A stretch of DNA of 64,000 nucleotides, from NCBI GenBank assembly GCA_026874595.1, contig CM049309.1, forward strand, positions 8,953,076 to 9,017,075, in the 5' to 3' direction. Both the position numbers and the translations under genes were made by a program. How positions within the stretch are numbered: the stretch's first letter is position 1; the number at the start of each line of letters is the position of its first letter. The notes under the pieces are model-generated. The model made no database searches, had not been told where the DNA came from, and saw only the letters and a list, made by a program, of their open reading frames with translations. Shown in pieces: positions 47,155 to 59,260 of this stretch. The stretch is from Sipunculus nudus. Lineage: Eukaryota; Annelida; Sipuncula; Golfingiida; Sipunculidae.

Positions 47155-49580
47155 TTTTAGCTCAGCTGACCATATGTCAACTGAGGTTAAGGTATGGCGC
47201 TTTGTCTGTTGTCCGTCCGGCCGTCTGGTTGTCTGACCGTCAAGTCGTCCGTTAGCAGGGCACAAATTGTAACCGCTGACCCTAGAAGCCTGTAACTAAA
47301 CATCTAGGGAGGTTCATAAAAATCTCCTTGGAAACCTGAATATGGGTCACTGAGACATATATCCTCTGAGCTAGGGGGCTTGTAGGTACCCCCATGAATA
47401 ATAAAAAATTTGATACAAAACCTCCCATTTCTTGATAATTAATGCATGGATTGTCATGAATCTTGCCTTTAAGATATTCCATGATTAGTTTTGTCAGTTC
47501 CCGAAAAATGGTGGTGTCACCCGTATATTTTTTCTTATTTTTATGAATTTTTTTCTATTTTTTTTCACTATAAAATGACATGTCAGTTTTTAAGCTATGA
47601 TTCCATCTGGTGTCCCAAAACCTGGTGTGTTTGTTGGTCACAAGTAGATGCCCTATGGTAATCACCCTGTCTGTCTGTTCATCTGTCTGTCCATCCGTCC
47701 ATCCACACAAATTTGTTTCCAGATCATAACTCCAGGATCGATTGACATATGGATTTCAGACATAACTTACACATGGCCCACCACTAAAGAAAGAACCAGT
47801 ATGATTTTTGAGTCATGAGGTCAAAAGTAAAGGTCACAAGACTCACTTATTAAAAAAGATTATGGCTGCATTTTAAGCCAAGCTTTTTATCCCAAACTTT
47901 AGCTGACTTGCCAGTATAGGGAGAGCAAAAATGAATTTGGGGTCAAAATGTCAAAGGTCAAGGTCGCAGGGGCCATCTGTTCGCAAATTAGTTTTGAGAT
48001 GATAACTCCACAGTTAAGTCTGACATATTGGTTTCAAACTTAATTTATATATGGCTCACCACTGAAGTAAGAACCCTGTTGATTTTAGGGTCCAAAGGTC
48101 AAAGGTCAAGGTCACAGGACCGATTTCTTCAAAAGGAATATGTATGCATATTAAGCCAAACTTTTCATCACAAACCTTCCATCTTCAAGGTATTACTCAC
48201 CTGCCAATAGAGGAAGGTTCTTTTTGATTTGGGGTTATAGGGTCAAAGGTCAAGGTCACAGGGCCCATCCATTCACAAACTAGTTTATGGATGATAATTC
48301 TGCTTAAGCTGGACAGATTGGCTTCAAACTTTATTTATTAAGTAATTATCTCACAGGAGCCATATCTTTAAGCGCGCGCCCCCCTAAAATTCTGCTAACA
48401 CTTATACCAGTCAACTACTGGCAAATGTATGTTTGTTAACTCAAATTTATTTTATGTTATTTTAATTAAGTATGCACACATAGATATAGAATATGGCATT
48501 TCAAGTAATAAAAATATTTTCATGTTTCTCTATGTGCGGTTATGGTAATGTTATTCCCATATGGAAAAAAAAGAAGAAAAACAAGAAAGATCTTGTCTGT
48601 AATGTAAATATAGATATATATAACTTATATAATAATGCATATTTATTATCAGTTCTAAAGGTTCCTATTGACCTAAAGAGCAACTAGTGTTGTTGTATTT
48701 GTTGAAATTTTGTGAAGAAAGAACTAAAGCTTAGCAAGATATTGTTCGTAATGTAAATGTAAAGAGTGTCAGACTTTGAAAATTTCTAAAATAAATCTAA
48801 ATCTAATCTCATGTTTTTTACTATCTCTCTTTTATATTTTGTTTGTGTGCAGAAGTGAAGTCTCCAAACCCTGTGATTGTTCTGTAACATGATGATGGAT
48901 GGCCAAAAACTGTTAAACAATCCACTAGATGCTTGCTAGATGCTTGCTATGCCTCATTTTTAAATTTACCCTGAAATACACCAAGAGACTATATGAAAGC
49001 TTCAGGTTTCTTGATTCTGGGGTATTTAAAATCGCCTCTAAATACCCAGCTACTGTCACTGGAGCTAGATGGCCAGGCTTTACGTCAGAAAGCTGCATTT
49101 TCAATAATCATATAAACCTGAAAATGGTATGCAAATAAAAGTCAATGAGTATTTTTCACTTCTAATATTTCTTGTGTTTGTATACTTTAATTACCTCAGG
49201 TCAGACTCTCTTTATTTCTTTTTTACTCCAACTGGCTATAGTTTGAACTTAATTTCTGCAAAAATAATTTATCCACGAAAACCTATATTATGGAATTCAT
49301 TATCAGAAGCTCTACATGAAAAATAGATGTAGTATCCTTTGACAGATTCAGTGACATATAATGGTTAATCCATTTCAGTTCTTTTACAAGTGTGCTGACC
49401 ATCTTCAACTTAAAAGTTACAATTAAGTTACAACACTACACTTATTGATGCATGTATTTTTCTGTTGTTCAAATAATGTTTTATATATATATCCCACGGT
49501 TAACATAAATAAACAACTTGAACTAGATATCTTACAAAAGCTTTGTGGAATATCAATATAATTTTTTAAAAATATTTATT

Positions 49581-49627
<47 letters not shown>

Positions 49628-49962
49628 CATGTGTAAAAGACGCAGAACAGCCCCCTTTCCCGACTTTAGGGCTGTGCCCCCTCTATTTTCAAATCCTTGA
49701 TACGCTACTGTCACACATGGCTTACTTGTCCAAAGTGGAAGAAATCTGAAGATTTTTAGGTTCCCTAGTCAGAGGTCAAGGTCACTGGACCCTAATTTTT
49801 TAGAAGATTGCTACAATAATCTAAATGCTGCAAGTTCAAGGATAATAAGTTCTCAAATTCCTTGGACACAAGGTCACTGGTTAAGGTCACAGGACTGTCA
49901 TTCATAAAAATTTCTTTTAAATTTAACCTTATAGACAAATACAGCTGAGCGTCGAGATCCAT
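47155..49962 (+). mobile_element. AGCTCAGCTGAC-family repeat, copy 2, interrupted
   Basis: Collinear with 16436-17740 from 47155 to about 48340 and again from about 49711 to 49962. The 1.4 kb between is not in the other copy. That insert contains a short frame at 49129-49326 with a WNSLSEAL motif like those at the C-termini of LINE proteins, TCTAAA-rich sequence near 48790, and an AT array at 49585-49625. A nested LINE remnant is possible but weakly supported. Confidence 0.6.
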
Positions 49963-52225
49963 TGGTCCCTAGTTGTTTGAATATTGTGAATATATGAAAC
50001 ATTATGTCCTGTATATGTTTGTTATAAAATATGTTTGTTTATAATATGTTTTACTTAATATTGTACAAGGACTGTGTTATAAAGGTGATACCACTGGGGA
50101 ATGTAAACATGTAGGCTTGCTGGAAAATAAAAACTTAGTGGAAATTTCCTTTTCTTGTAAGCAGGTTTGCAGAAGATATAGCTGGCATGTTCTTATTTTT
50201 ACCACAGCTGTCTTTATTGTACTACAGCTTCAAGAATCTTTGGATCCCAGTATGGGACATTGTTACAGATACATGACAGTGGCATCACATAACAAACATA
50301 TGTGATAATTCACAACCTGCTGGAAACTAAATCACTGAAGCGCTTACATTTACGGTCCTTCCGGATACTGTGACAGTGACAGTAAATCACTCAGTTGATA
50401 AGGACAGTGATGCTTTTGACTTGTGTTCTTACTTGTCACTAAGATTAGCAGGCTGTGAATTAATTTCATACACCCCACAACTACTTACTCTTAGAGAGGG
50501 GTCTTGTTGCACCACTCACACGACCAAGATAACAAGTAGAAGAAGAACTTTTGATCATCCTCAGTAACACCATCCCTGTAACTCAATTTTTTTATGTGGA
50601 AGACCTTGGGTTGTTGTGTGGGAGCTTAACTGTTAACTAATGATGAAAACTAAGATGCTCTCTCATATCATTTGTTGCAAGGGTTCCAGATAGCCCTGCC
50701 TTGGCTTTAGTATTTACGTTTACTAATAAAATGCTTAAAATAAAACGTGATTCCATGTACTGATAGACTTAACTCAGTGCCAGCTCTTATCACTAAAGCC
50801 CGGTAAAGGCAGTATGGTGAAATCCTGATATTTGCATATTAAGGTGTCAAAAGGCTCTTTTAGGACCTGATGTCTGCATGCTGGTAGCACCAATGTTCAG
50901 GTGGTTGTCACCCAGTTGGTTGCTGTAGCTCTGCTAGCTCATTCAACTTCTCTCTGGCCCCTGAGCTGGATGGTCTGTTGTTGTGCAGGAATGTCCCTGG
51001 CTGTTTTTATGCTGGGCTTGTAGTTGCATTTGCAAAATTATAGCTTTAGCCAATCACTTTTATTCTTTTAAAATTTCTCCTAAGTTTTGATCAAAATAAA
51101 AAAAAAAAAAAACCCAAAGTGTCCAATTTTACATTGCCAAGGGAGCTGGCAGGGTATAGCTTCAGTCAAGTCAAGATTACAGCTTGGGTGCTATCTTTCC
51201 CCATCGTATTTCTTCAGTTCCAATGCATGCTTTCCACATTTTTTATCATTACAAGTATATAAATTGGATCAGTTGGTGTTTTATCCAGATGAGTGACTTT
51301 CTTTATATTTTGCTTGAATGGACAGGTCCTTTTTCAGTCAACTTCTCAATATTTTTATATCCATAATTAATTATTCTGCTTTATATATTAGTTAAATTTT
51401 TATTAAATTAATTAAATTGATTAAATCAAAAGATCAATTAATTTTATTATGAGCCAATTATTATCTTGCAAGGAAAATACTGGTCTTTTATTTCCAAAGT
51501 TTTCAAGTTGGTAGATCAAACAAAATTAAAAATGAAGCTTGTACGCTTACCTTGTATGTTAAACAACTACAAGTCACTTAATACATTCACAATATATCAC
51601 TGAGGAAGCACAATATGTGCAGAGATAAAATTCCTCAGATGTAATATGGGACCATGGTAAATATGTACAAACTTGACATTACCTGTGATTCAGGCCATGT
51701 GCCCTCACCTCCAACATACAGACCTGACCCCCTTTCTACTTAATCTACTGACATCCTTACCTTGCCCTGGGTAAAAATATGGGTGTCATGACAGGGCGTT
51801 TGTATGCATGCTAATTGAGAGAGATTGGCTGTAATTTGCTAGATTGTGTTGTATGATCATACCCCTGATGAGGCCACAGGGTAAGTGAGGCCCCAGGCCC
51901 GCCCACACAAAACATTTACACTCTTAAATGCGTTAAACGTGATCTCTAAACCACTTCAGTCTTATAGCTGGACAAGATAGGACTTAGTATTCTTACTGTA
52001 ATATCAGCGTCGTGACACCCCAGGATAAAGAGAACTGCTTATAGTGGATTCACACAACTTTTCTTAAGATCCTTTAGGATCTAGAGATTTTTAAAAGGAA
52101 TACTGACTGCTAGTGACAATCCCATGGAATAAGACTGGAAAACATATTTATATACATGTGTAACATTAACTACTGACTAATGTGTGAGGTCATGCAGTGT
52201 TAATTTTGTGACAAGTTAATCTGAG
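49963..52225. other. Putative laminin intron, no supported gene
   Basis: AT-rich sequence with short chance frames. No repeat could be defined with confidence. Confidence 0.5.
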
Positions 52226-52325
52226 ATGGATTCCCTCCTGGTGTTATTGTGTGTGGGGTTGCTATGTATAGCCACAGTGAGAGGACAAGAGACTGGCCTG
52301 AATAATGGACAGAAACAACAAAAGA
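52226..52325 (+). CDS. Laminin alpha first coding exon 1b (signal peptide)
   Basis: ATG with G at -3 and +4, then 33 codons plus one base, ending at the donor AAGA|GTAAGT. The peptide has a textbook signal sequence: short N-region, Leu/Val/Cys-rich core (residues 4-17), and a likely cleavage near VRG|Q at residue 20. A short Gln/Asn/Lys-rich linker follows, much as laminin alpha chains have just before the LN domain. The phase-1 end joins 54721 in frame, giving Asn at the junction. It lies 2.4 kb before the LN exon and is the better first-exon candidate of the two. Confidence 0.75.
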
Positions 52326-52884
52326 GTAAGTTCTTATTAATCTTAAGGCCAGCTGTTCATCTATGTTCTCTGTAGAATTTATACGATTCCTGGCTTACTC
52401 TGCAGACATGATTGGTTGGAAACTCCCTGTTAAGAAAAGTTCTTATAAGACCACTGTAACAAATATTTAAGCTGCTGTATTGTTTTTCTACACACTGTCA
52501 ATAAACACAGCACATGCACCAATGTTGACAAACATAAAACCATCTAACCTAAGGTGGTTGGTTCCATATATATGGAAGATGAGAGATAGCTAGTTGGAAA
52601 ACTCCCTTTCGAAAACCCTGGTCCACCTGTCTTGCTGTCAGATGTCCTTGTTGAATGTGTTCTGATTATTTAGGTGGGCCCCCAATTGTTATAAACACAG
52701 TGGTTTAAATTAAACAGAAGCCCCATTTTGATGGGATCAGCATTTTCTGACCAACCGGGTATTTATATAAAAGCTTCAAGAGATTATCTTTACATTAAAA
52801 GACATCAGATATTGGAAAGGCCCCTTTAAGTTAGACTAAATCTGTTAAACTCTCAGAACTTATATTTAGAACTCGGTTTTACTT

Positions 52885-53460
52885 CTTAGTACAGACCTTA
52901 AGTGACTCTTTTTAGCTCTCAGTGCAGACCTAAGGTGGCTCTTTTTGGCTCTTAGTGCAGACCTAAGGTAGCTCTTGTTAGCTCTTAGAGCAGACTAAGG
53001 GTAACATCATTTATCCTAGAGCAGACCTAAGAAAACTACTTTTAGCTTGTCGACCAGTTAAAAATGTATTGTGCAGGTCTTTATTAAGCATGTAGATTAG
53101 ATCAGGGGCAGCTCATTTAGTGCTCATAACAGATCATGGTCAAATGCCTCTTTCAGTGTAAACTAAGGGAGCTATTTATAACTCTTGTAGGACACCCTGC
53201 AGACCTTTTACTAAATGTTAAAATACTACATAGCATGGAGTGAAGCTCAACAAAGCATCACAGAGCAGACTGTCCAAAGGCAGCTCTTTATAACTACTAG
53301 ACATGTCACAACTCTTTTTAGCTCTCGAAGTAGCCATATCGAAATCCTTTTAAACACACAGAGCAGTCCTAGGGCATTTACTTTTCATCACAAGAGCAAA
53401 CCAAAGGCAATTGTTCTGAGCTATCAGTAAAGACCAAGTTGAATCCTTTGAGCTGTTGTT
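52885..53460. repeat. Degenerate ~45-bp minisatellite
   Basis: Clear units GCAGACCTAAGGTGGCTCTTTTTAGCTCTTAGT repeat from 52885 to about 53050. Increasingly diverged units, recognised by GAGCAG, AGCTCTT and CTAAGG, continue to about 53460. It lies within the intron between exon 1b and the LN exon. Confidence 0.7.
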
Positions 53461-54314
53461 AGAGCTTTGATGCACTTTGTTTCGATTATTTATTGTTGCA
53501 ATTAGATTCTAGAATTGGTTATTGCAAACAATCATATATTCTGTTAGAGAGGTATATTTGCTAGTGGGGTGCCAGTTTATCAGTTATAATCGATGATAGG
53601 TCATTTTCTTTCATAATTGATTCAATTAGTTGTGTTTTATTTTATCAATCACAAATGTTGTGTATGCACATGCAAATAAGTAATACTATCCAGAAAAAAA
53701 ATGTTCTAATCCTGTCAAAGATTTAATAAAGAGGGGACACAAAGTAATGAATAGCATTAAAACTTAACCTTGTGCAGCAAACAGGTGTCAACAGCCCTGC
53801 CTTTACTTTGACCCTTCAGCATGATGTTAAAATCAGACTGAATTTACTTGGTCAGTATTTTACCTATACAGCCAATTTACTTGAATAAAAACAGTACATA
53901 GATTAATCGATTAAAAATCATTTTTTTCCTTTCAATTATAGCATACGATTTTACAAGCAATTCCTATTACTGATACCTACTTGTGAATTTCTTCAAGGAT
54001 GATGTTTATAATTATATGACTATTATACAGTACCTTTAGAAGCATATATGTAGACCAATTATTAATAAATATTCCTTTGCATTACTGTGGCGCACTGATA
54101 AACCTTGACATTTAAAAAAATGTTTACAGTTGATACAGAAAAAAATGTAAAGTGTAGTCCACCAGGTTGAGTAATGAAACAGACGCTCAGTACAACCAAG
54201 GTGAATGGGGACACTCCATCTCAACAGCATCAGCCGCCAGCTTATCTCCTCCTCATCCTCAGGAAACAGATGCTGCATCACTTGTTTAGTCTTCAAACCA
54301 TGCCCCTTAAATCC

Positions 54315-54540
54315 TCTTTATATATAACTAGCTTCAGGTACCTTACCTCAACCAAGAGGGACAGGTTTAGTCCGGTGTTTATATTATTCTGTCTGCTACC
54401 CTTAATATAGTCTCCAGGTATTTTACCTCTGCCAAGGAGGTTTATGTTTTTACCTGTGTTTATTTGTTCATATATGTAACTGCTGTATTGTCTCCAGGTA
54501 TATTATTGCTGTTATATATGTTTTCAACTGTGTTTTCTTA
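54315..54540. repeat. Short dispersed repeat fragments
   Basis: Three partial copies of a motif (CTTCAGGTACCTTACCTC, TCTCCAGGTATTTTACCTC and TCTCCAGGTATATTATTGC), each followed by a GTGTTTAT- or GTGTTTTC-like word. GCCAAGGAGGTTTATGTTTT resembles a repeat I know to be common in marine invertebrate genomes. Non-coding. Confidence 0.45.
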
Positions 54541-54720
54541 TTCTTTGATTGTACTTCAGAAAGATTAACACAAATGTCATGAAATTTGTCAGAATGAATT
54601 AATCTGGAGGAAAGTACAAACTGTGTTTATTTACAATATTTTTTTGGAGTTGTTTAAAAGTGATTCAAGACTATATTGCTGTGTTAATTTTAGTATTTCA
54701 CTATTATCTCTTTCTTGTAG

Positions 54721-55013
54721 ATCCAGGCCTGTTTCCAGTGGTGTACAACTTGGCCTCCAATGCTCATATAACAGCCAACGCAACCTGTGGTGATAAAGGT
54801 CCTGAAGTTTTCTGTAAGCTGGTGGAACACGTAGAACCGGAATATAAAGATGACAACTCACAGTGTGGTACCTGTGACATGCAGAGTACAGATGATGCAA
54901 AACGTCATCCGATTACCAATGCTATCGACGGGAGCAGGAACTGGTGGCAGAGCCCACCACTCACGAGAGGGTCAGCGTACCAGAGAATTACGATCACGCT
55001 GGACCTGAAGCAG
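54721..55013 (+). CDS. LAMA1/2: Laminin subunit alpha (alpha-1/2 class), first LN-domain exon
   Basis: The acceptor TTTCTTGTAG ends at 54720 and the donor CAG|GTAGGA follows 55013, 293 nt, entering in phase 1 and leaving in phase 0. The peptide begins PGLFPVVYNLASNA and contains ATCGDKGPE, FCKLVEHV, a CGTC pair, then HPITNAIDG and NWWQSPPL, ending ITLDLKQ. These are the hallmark opening motifs of the laminin N-terminal (LN) domain. The ATCG-KGPE-FCKLVEHV wording is closest to vertebrate alpha-1/alpha-2 and insect wing-blister type chains. An N-glycosylation sequon NAT is present. LN domains polymerise laminin trimers in basement membranes. Later exons, starting with the expected V-F/Y-Q-like sequence, are not found before 64000, so most of the gene is outside the window. 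Confidence 0.93.
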
Positions 55014-55830
55014 GTAGGAGACATCTAAATATCATATACAGTGAAACCTGTGTTATGAGACCACCCATGGGACTGGACAAAAGTGCTCTCAAGTCACAGG
55101 TGGTCTTATAAGACAGGTCAGTTATAACTAATTTAAATACTTTTGGTTGACCTGGTCATCTTAATAGACAGTTGGTCTTTCAGACTGGTTCCACTGTACA
55201 GTAAAATCTGGTTGAATCAACTTTCCCTATTATGTCTTATGTAAACTATATGTGTTAAGATAAATTTTAATAGAATTATTGATGTGTATGTATCAGTTTC
55301 TCTCGGGGACAACAGGAATACACTTTACCTATTTCACTGATAATCAGCTGAGCATTGTGGGCCCAAGGCCATTTGATCCTTTATTTTTGAGACTATTTTA
55401 TTTGCTGCCACACAGGCTGTACATTTTACCTCATAGCAGAGTAACTTCTTTTGTCTGCCCTGTACTTTTTGGGGTTTGATGAATTACTTTTGTACTTTTG
55501 TTCTTGTTAGACTTAACTTACATCTGCCCAGAAATTATATTCTGGTACGTTTGTATAACACAATATTCATATTAATTGACCCATTTCTTCCCTCAATCCA
55601 TATTTATTTGTTTTATAATGGATATATTTTAACAATGAACAATAAGATATGTAAAGTAAATTATTTTTCATTACAAATAACATGCAGACAATTTTTGTCA
55701 GTATATTTACAGTTATATTTTGGTAGATGATTAAAAATGGTTATGAAAAACTAAATTTAATGTAAATGGATATTTTTAAAGATCTGAACTTAAAGAAGTA
55801 TTGTAAAAAAAGTAAAAAAAATTAAATATA

Positions 55831-56167
55831 AGGCCAAAATAAAAAAAAGGTATGGTTCTCAGGCACTTTTTTTCAGAAATCAATGCGGGCGGGCGCTTTT
55901 TTTATTTTAAATTTTTTGGTATGTTTCGGTAAAAATGTCGAATGATGAGGGAAAGCATAAAAATAACAGTTTTAATTTGCTAAATAAGTAAAAGCACTAC
56001 AAAACAAAGGAAATTGTATGGTTTTATCTTCTTGAAAGAAATGTCGGAGCGGCAGCAGCTCAAAATTGGAAAGTTTTTATTGAAAATCAAATAAAAATTT
56101 TTGATGCGGGGGTTTAAAATTGATGCGGGCGGTGCCTGAGAACCATACCTTTAATTTTTTTTGGCCT
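55831..56167. mobile_element. 337-bp MITE in laminin intron
   Basis: AGGCCAAAATAAAAAAAAGG...TATGGTTCTCAGGCA at the left is the inverse complement of TGCCTGAGAACCATACC...TTTTGGCCT at the right, about 34 bp with one gap. No transposase. A diverged relative without the left end lies at about 33795-34050. Confidence 0.75.
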
Positions 56168-56950
56168 AATAAGGATCTCTTGTCAAGAGACATATTTTGT
56201 GTGTGACTTTTTTAAGGAGGCATTTGGTCCCATGATTGTATGGGTCATTTGATATCTTGTAGGAATTTAAGCTAATGTTGTTTTAGCAATTGGAATACTT
56301 TTCACAGTTTCACAAGTTTAAATTTTAATAATCTCATAGTGAAAATATTGGGTACTAGTTAAGGTAACAGCAGTATAGGTACAACCTAGGTATATGGAAG
56401 TGGTAGAAATGTTTTTTTGTTTCAGTGCATTGTAGAGACTTTTTGGGTACAGATTTTCATCTGAGGTACAGAATAGGTACAGAATAGGTACAAAATAGGT
56501 ACTTTCTAGGTACAACATATTTTTGTTAGGGTTAATATCAAATATTGTTTGTATAGTAGTGGTAGGAATCAGTTGTAAAATCATATTCAATGATTGAAAA
56601 AAATAATAAATTATGAATCAGTTATTTCATAAATCTTCTATATTACTGGGAAGTCTGCTGTATAGAATTATATCTAAGATATTGACCAAGTAAATTCAGT
56701 TTAACTTGTAAATGACGCTGAAAGGTCAATGTAATGTGCTGTTTGTTGACACTTATTTGTTGCACAAGTTTCTTTCTTATATCTCTGACAGAGTTAAAAA
56801 TGTTTTAGCTGGATGACCTCTTTGGATGTGCGTACATAATCATTTGTGGTCAGTTATGCAAAAATGCAATAGATTAAAGCAATAACCATATGAAAGGAAA
56901 CGGCCAATCATCAATATAATCCGTTAATTGGCACACCACTATTGCTTAGT
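56168..56950 (+). repeat. Diverged ~1.1-kb segment, copy 2 (remainder)
   Basis: Continues the similarity with 34070-34945 after the MITE, by blocks at about 56630-56700 (TTCTATATTACTGGGAAGTCTGCTG in pieces), 56745-56765 and 56855-56945. A short AATAGGTACAG tandem (about 56462-56517) is private to this copy. Confidence 0.6.
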
Positions 56951-57285
56951 GGAACAGATGAAGTTATATGAAGAAGTGCAATTTGAACATGCAGGTATGT
57001 TAGTTCACAGTTTAGGGTTGTTGATTGTATTGGAACAGGGAGTGGGTTTACTGTTTGATATATGGCTTTAACAACAGCTGTCATGTGTGGTAACTATAAT
57101 CAACACAGGAGGCTTACACAGAGATAATAATGATGTTATCTCTTATCAGATCAGATGAGAATCAGCCTCTCATCATATTACATGTACACTGCCTTTGAAG
57201 TTAGTAATAAATTGCAGGCCTTCCTGTGACTGCCATAGACTTGAACTGATTAATTCTTTCACCATTAGTTTATATTCCTTTTAAT

Positions 57286-57500
57286 TGATAGGCTATGATC
57301 AACTTTTCACTGATTGGCTAAAAATTAATTTTCACTGTTATACAAAAAATAACTTCTCACTGATAGGCTAAAAATAAATTTTCACTGTTAGGCTAAAAAT
57401 AACTTTTCAGGGACAGGCTAAAAATAACTTCTCACTGTGAGGCTAAAAATAACTTTTCACTGATAGGCTAAAATAACTTTTCACTGGCAGGTTAAATGTT
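57286..57500. repeat. ~27-bp minisatellite
   Basis: About eight units of the type AACTTTTCACTGATAGGCTAAAAAT, with substitutions and small indels. Confidence 0.85.
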
Positions 57501-59210
57501 TCTTTGCTTGTAGATGCTAAAAAAACTTGGATAGGATAAAATAAAAACTTTTATAAATAACTTTTCAGGGATATGATTGAATATAAACTTTACGGGACTG
57601 CTTAAATTTGGTTCTATGGCTGACACTTAAAATATCTGTTTTGTAGTGTTTAACTTTCAGATTATAAATATTTTATTTTCCAGTAGTAGAGTAAAGTAAC
57701 TTTTCCTTGACGGGTAAAAAAAAAAATGGATTAAAATATGTTTGATACATTAATAAATCACTGTGGAGATTTAATGATTGAAATCAACATGACAGGAATG
57801 TGTAATTAAAGGGATATTAAACACAGGCTTTCATCATTATGTGTCACATTAATAAACCCAGCATGACCAACCAATAACAGGGAAGTAAGTTATTAATATG
57901 TTTTCATGTCATTTGACCTTTAGTTTATAACAATAAGTTTAGTGATATATAGCATTATATACTGTCCTAAATTAATACTAATACCAATTTTTGTCAGTGG
58001 TACAATTATACTGGACAAGTAGAGCAATATAAAAAAACAAGGACCAGAGCTTTTAATTTTATTGAAGATTAAGAGCTTTTTAGAACACCATGCATGTACC
58101 AAACAACCCTTGTTTGACAAAAAATGACGGTTCAGGATCACACCTGCTGCCATCATATAATAAGTTTATAACCATGTATTTATTACCTCAATACGAGCTA
58201 TACATAAAAGCATGTCTGTACACAACATAATTCTGGAGTTGTAAAATTTGGTCATGTTACTGCATATTCACAGATTTCTCCACAGATTTCCATACCACAG
58301 TCCTGTGATAAGACTCAGTAAAACATGCACTTAAGATCTATTGAAATTAAAATTACTGAAATTCTTGATTTATTGCACAAATATTCAAAAGGTTTTTATT
58401 TAACCTTAAAATTATCTTGTCCTCTTAATTGTACAAAATTAAGCATAAATAAGATTGAGCCAATGTAAGTTAATATCATTATAGGAAATCCTATCTCCCT
58501 ACTACAAACACCTCTCTTTTACAGACAACTGAGGCACTTCAAATCCCTTACATTATTGGATTGACTAATAAAGATATTGACAGGGTACAAATTAGGCTAG
58601 AATATTAACTGGCTCCAGGTGCCCCCTTGAAACAAAACCTACATGCATCTCAGATTTCAACATGTACCTTGTAATACTAGTGAGAAAATTTGCTTGTTAA
58701 GTGGTTTCTGTTGCTCAAAGAATAGAAATGCTTATTTATGATTGTGATGTTAATGAAAAATAAAAAAAAGAAGATACTGCACCAACATTGTTTTTCATTG
58801 GTTTGTAATACATGCATAGAGTGCACCCTCAGTACAACTTCTACCTGCACAAAAGAAAATGTACATACAAACGTGCATGTGTGCACCTTCTATTTCACAC
58901 CCTGTATCTCTGTAGAATGATTATGAAAGTCATCTCACCACTTTTAGCGTGAGGTGCTGAAAAGCAAACACAGGCGAAAACAGGACCTGATCAGACATAA
59001 AGAATCACTAAGGTTTATTTTTTATTCTGTCCTGTGAGCCAAAGCCAGATTTGCTTTTTTTTCATAAAAATTGTGAATGGCCTTACAATGAGCCCTATTA
59101 TAAGTCAATCTATCGAGCTGTTGAAAGTACTAGAGTAACAGGTAGGGGAGATAAATTGCTGGTATGCTGCTGATGAGATAACCAACAGCAGTAGCACAGG
59201 GATGACTGCA
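57501..59210. other. Laminin intron, no supported exon
   Basis: AT-rich. I looked for the next LN exon after acceptors such as TCTTTTACAG (58524) but the following translation does not resemble laminin. Confidence 0.5.
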
Positions 59211-59211
59211 G

Positions 59212-59260
59212 CAGCTGTGTGAGATGCTGTATAGAAGCCCCAGCCAGCTGGCAGCAGCTG
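59212..59260. promoter_or_regulatory. Cluster of three CAGCTG E-boxes
   Basis: CAGCTG occurs at 59212-59217, 59245-59250 and 59255-59260 within a GC-richer island (about 59150-59290) in otherwise AT-rich intron. CAGCTG is a binding site for bHLH factors of the MyoD/Twist kind. A regulatory role in a basement-membrane gene is plausible but unproven. Confidence 0.3.

Noticed and set aside
49129-49326. LINE C-terminal gene
   Set aside because: Only a short WNSLSEAL-like motif supports it. No reverse transcriptase or endonuclease is present, so it is mentioned only as a possible remnant.
54174-54410. Extra coding exon between laminin exon 1b and the LN exon
   Set aside because: Joining it would break the good phase-1 match between the donor at 52325 and the acceptor at 54720, and the peptide is not laminin-like.
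58525-58590. Next laminin LN exon after the acceptor at 58524
   Set aside because: The translation lacks the aromatic and Pro-Arg-rich motifs expected after the TLDLKQ junction, and stops appear soon.
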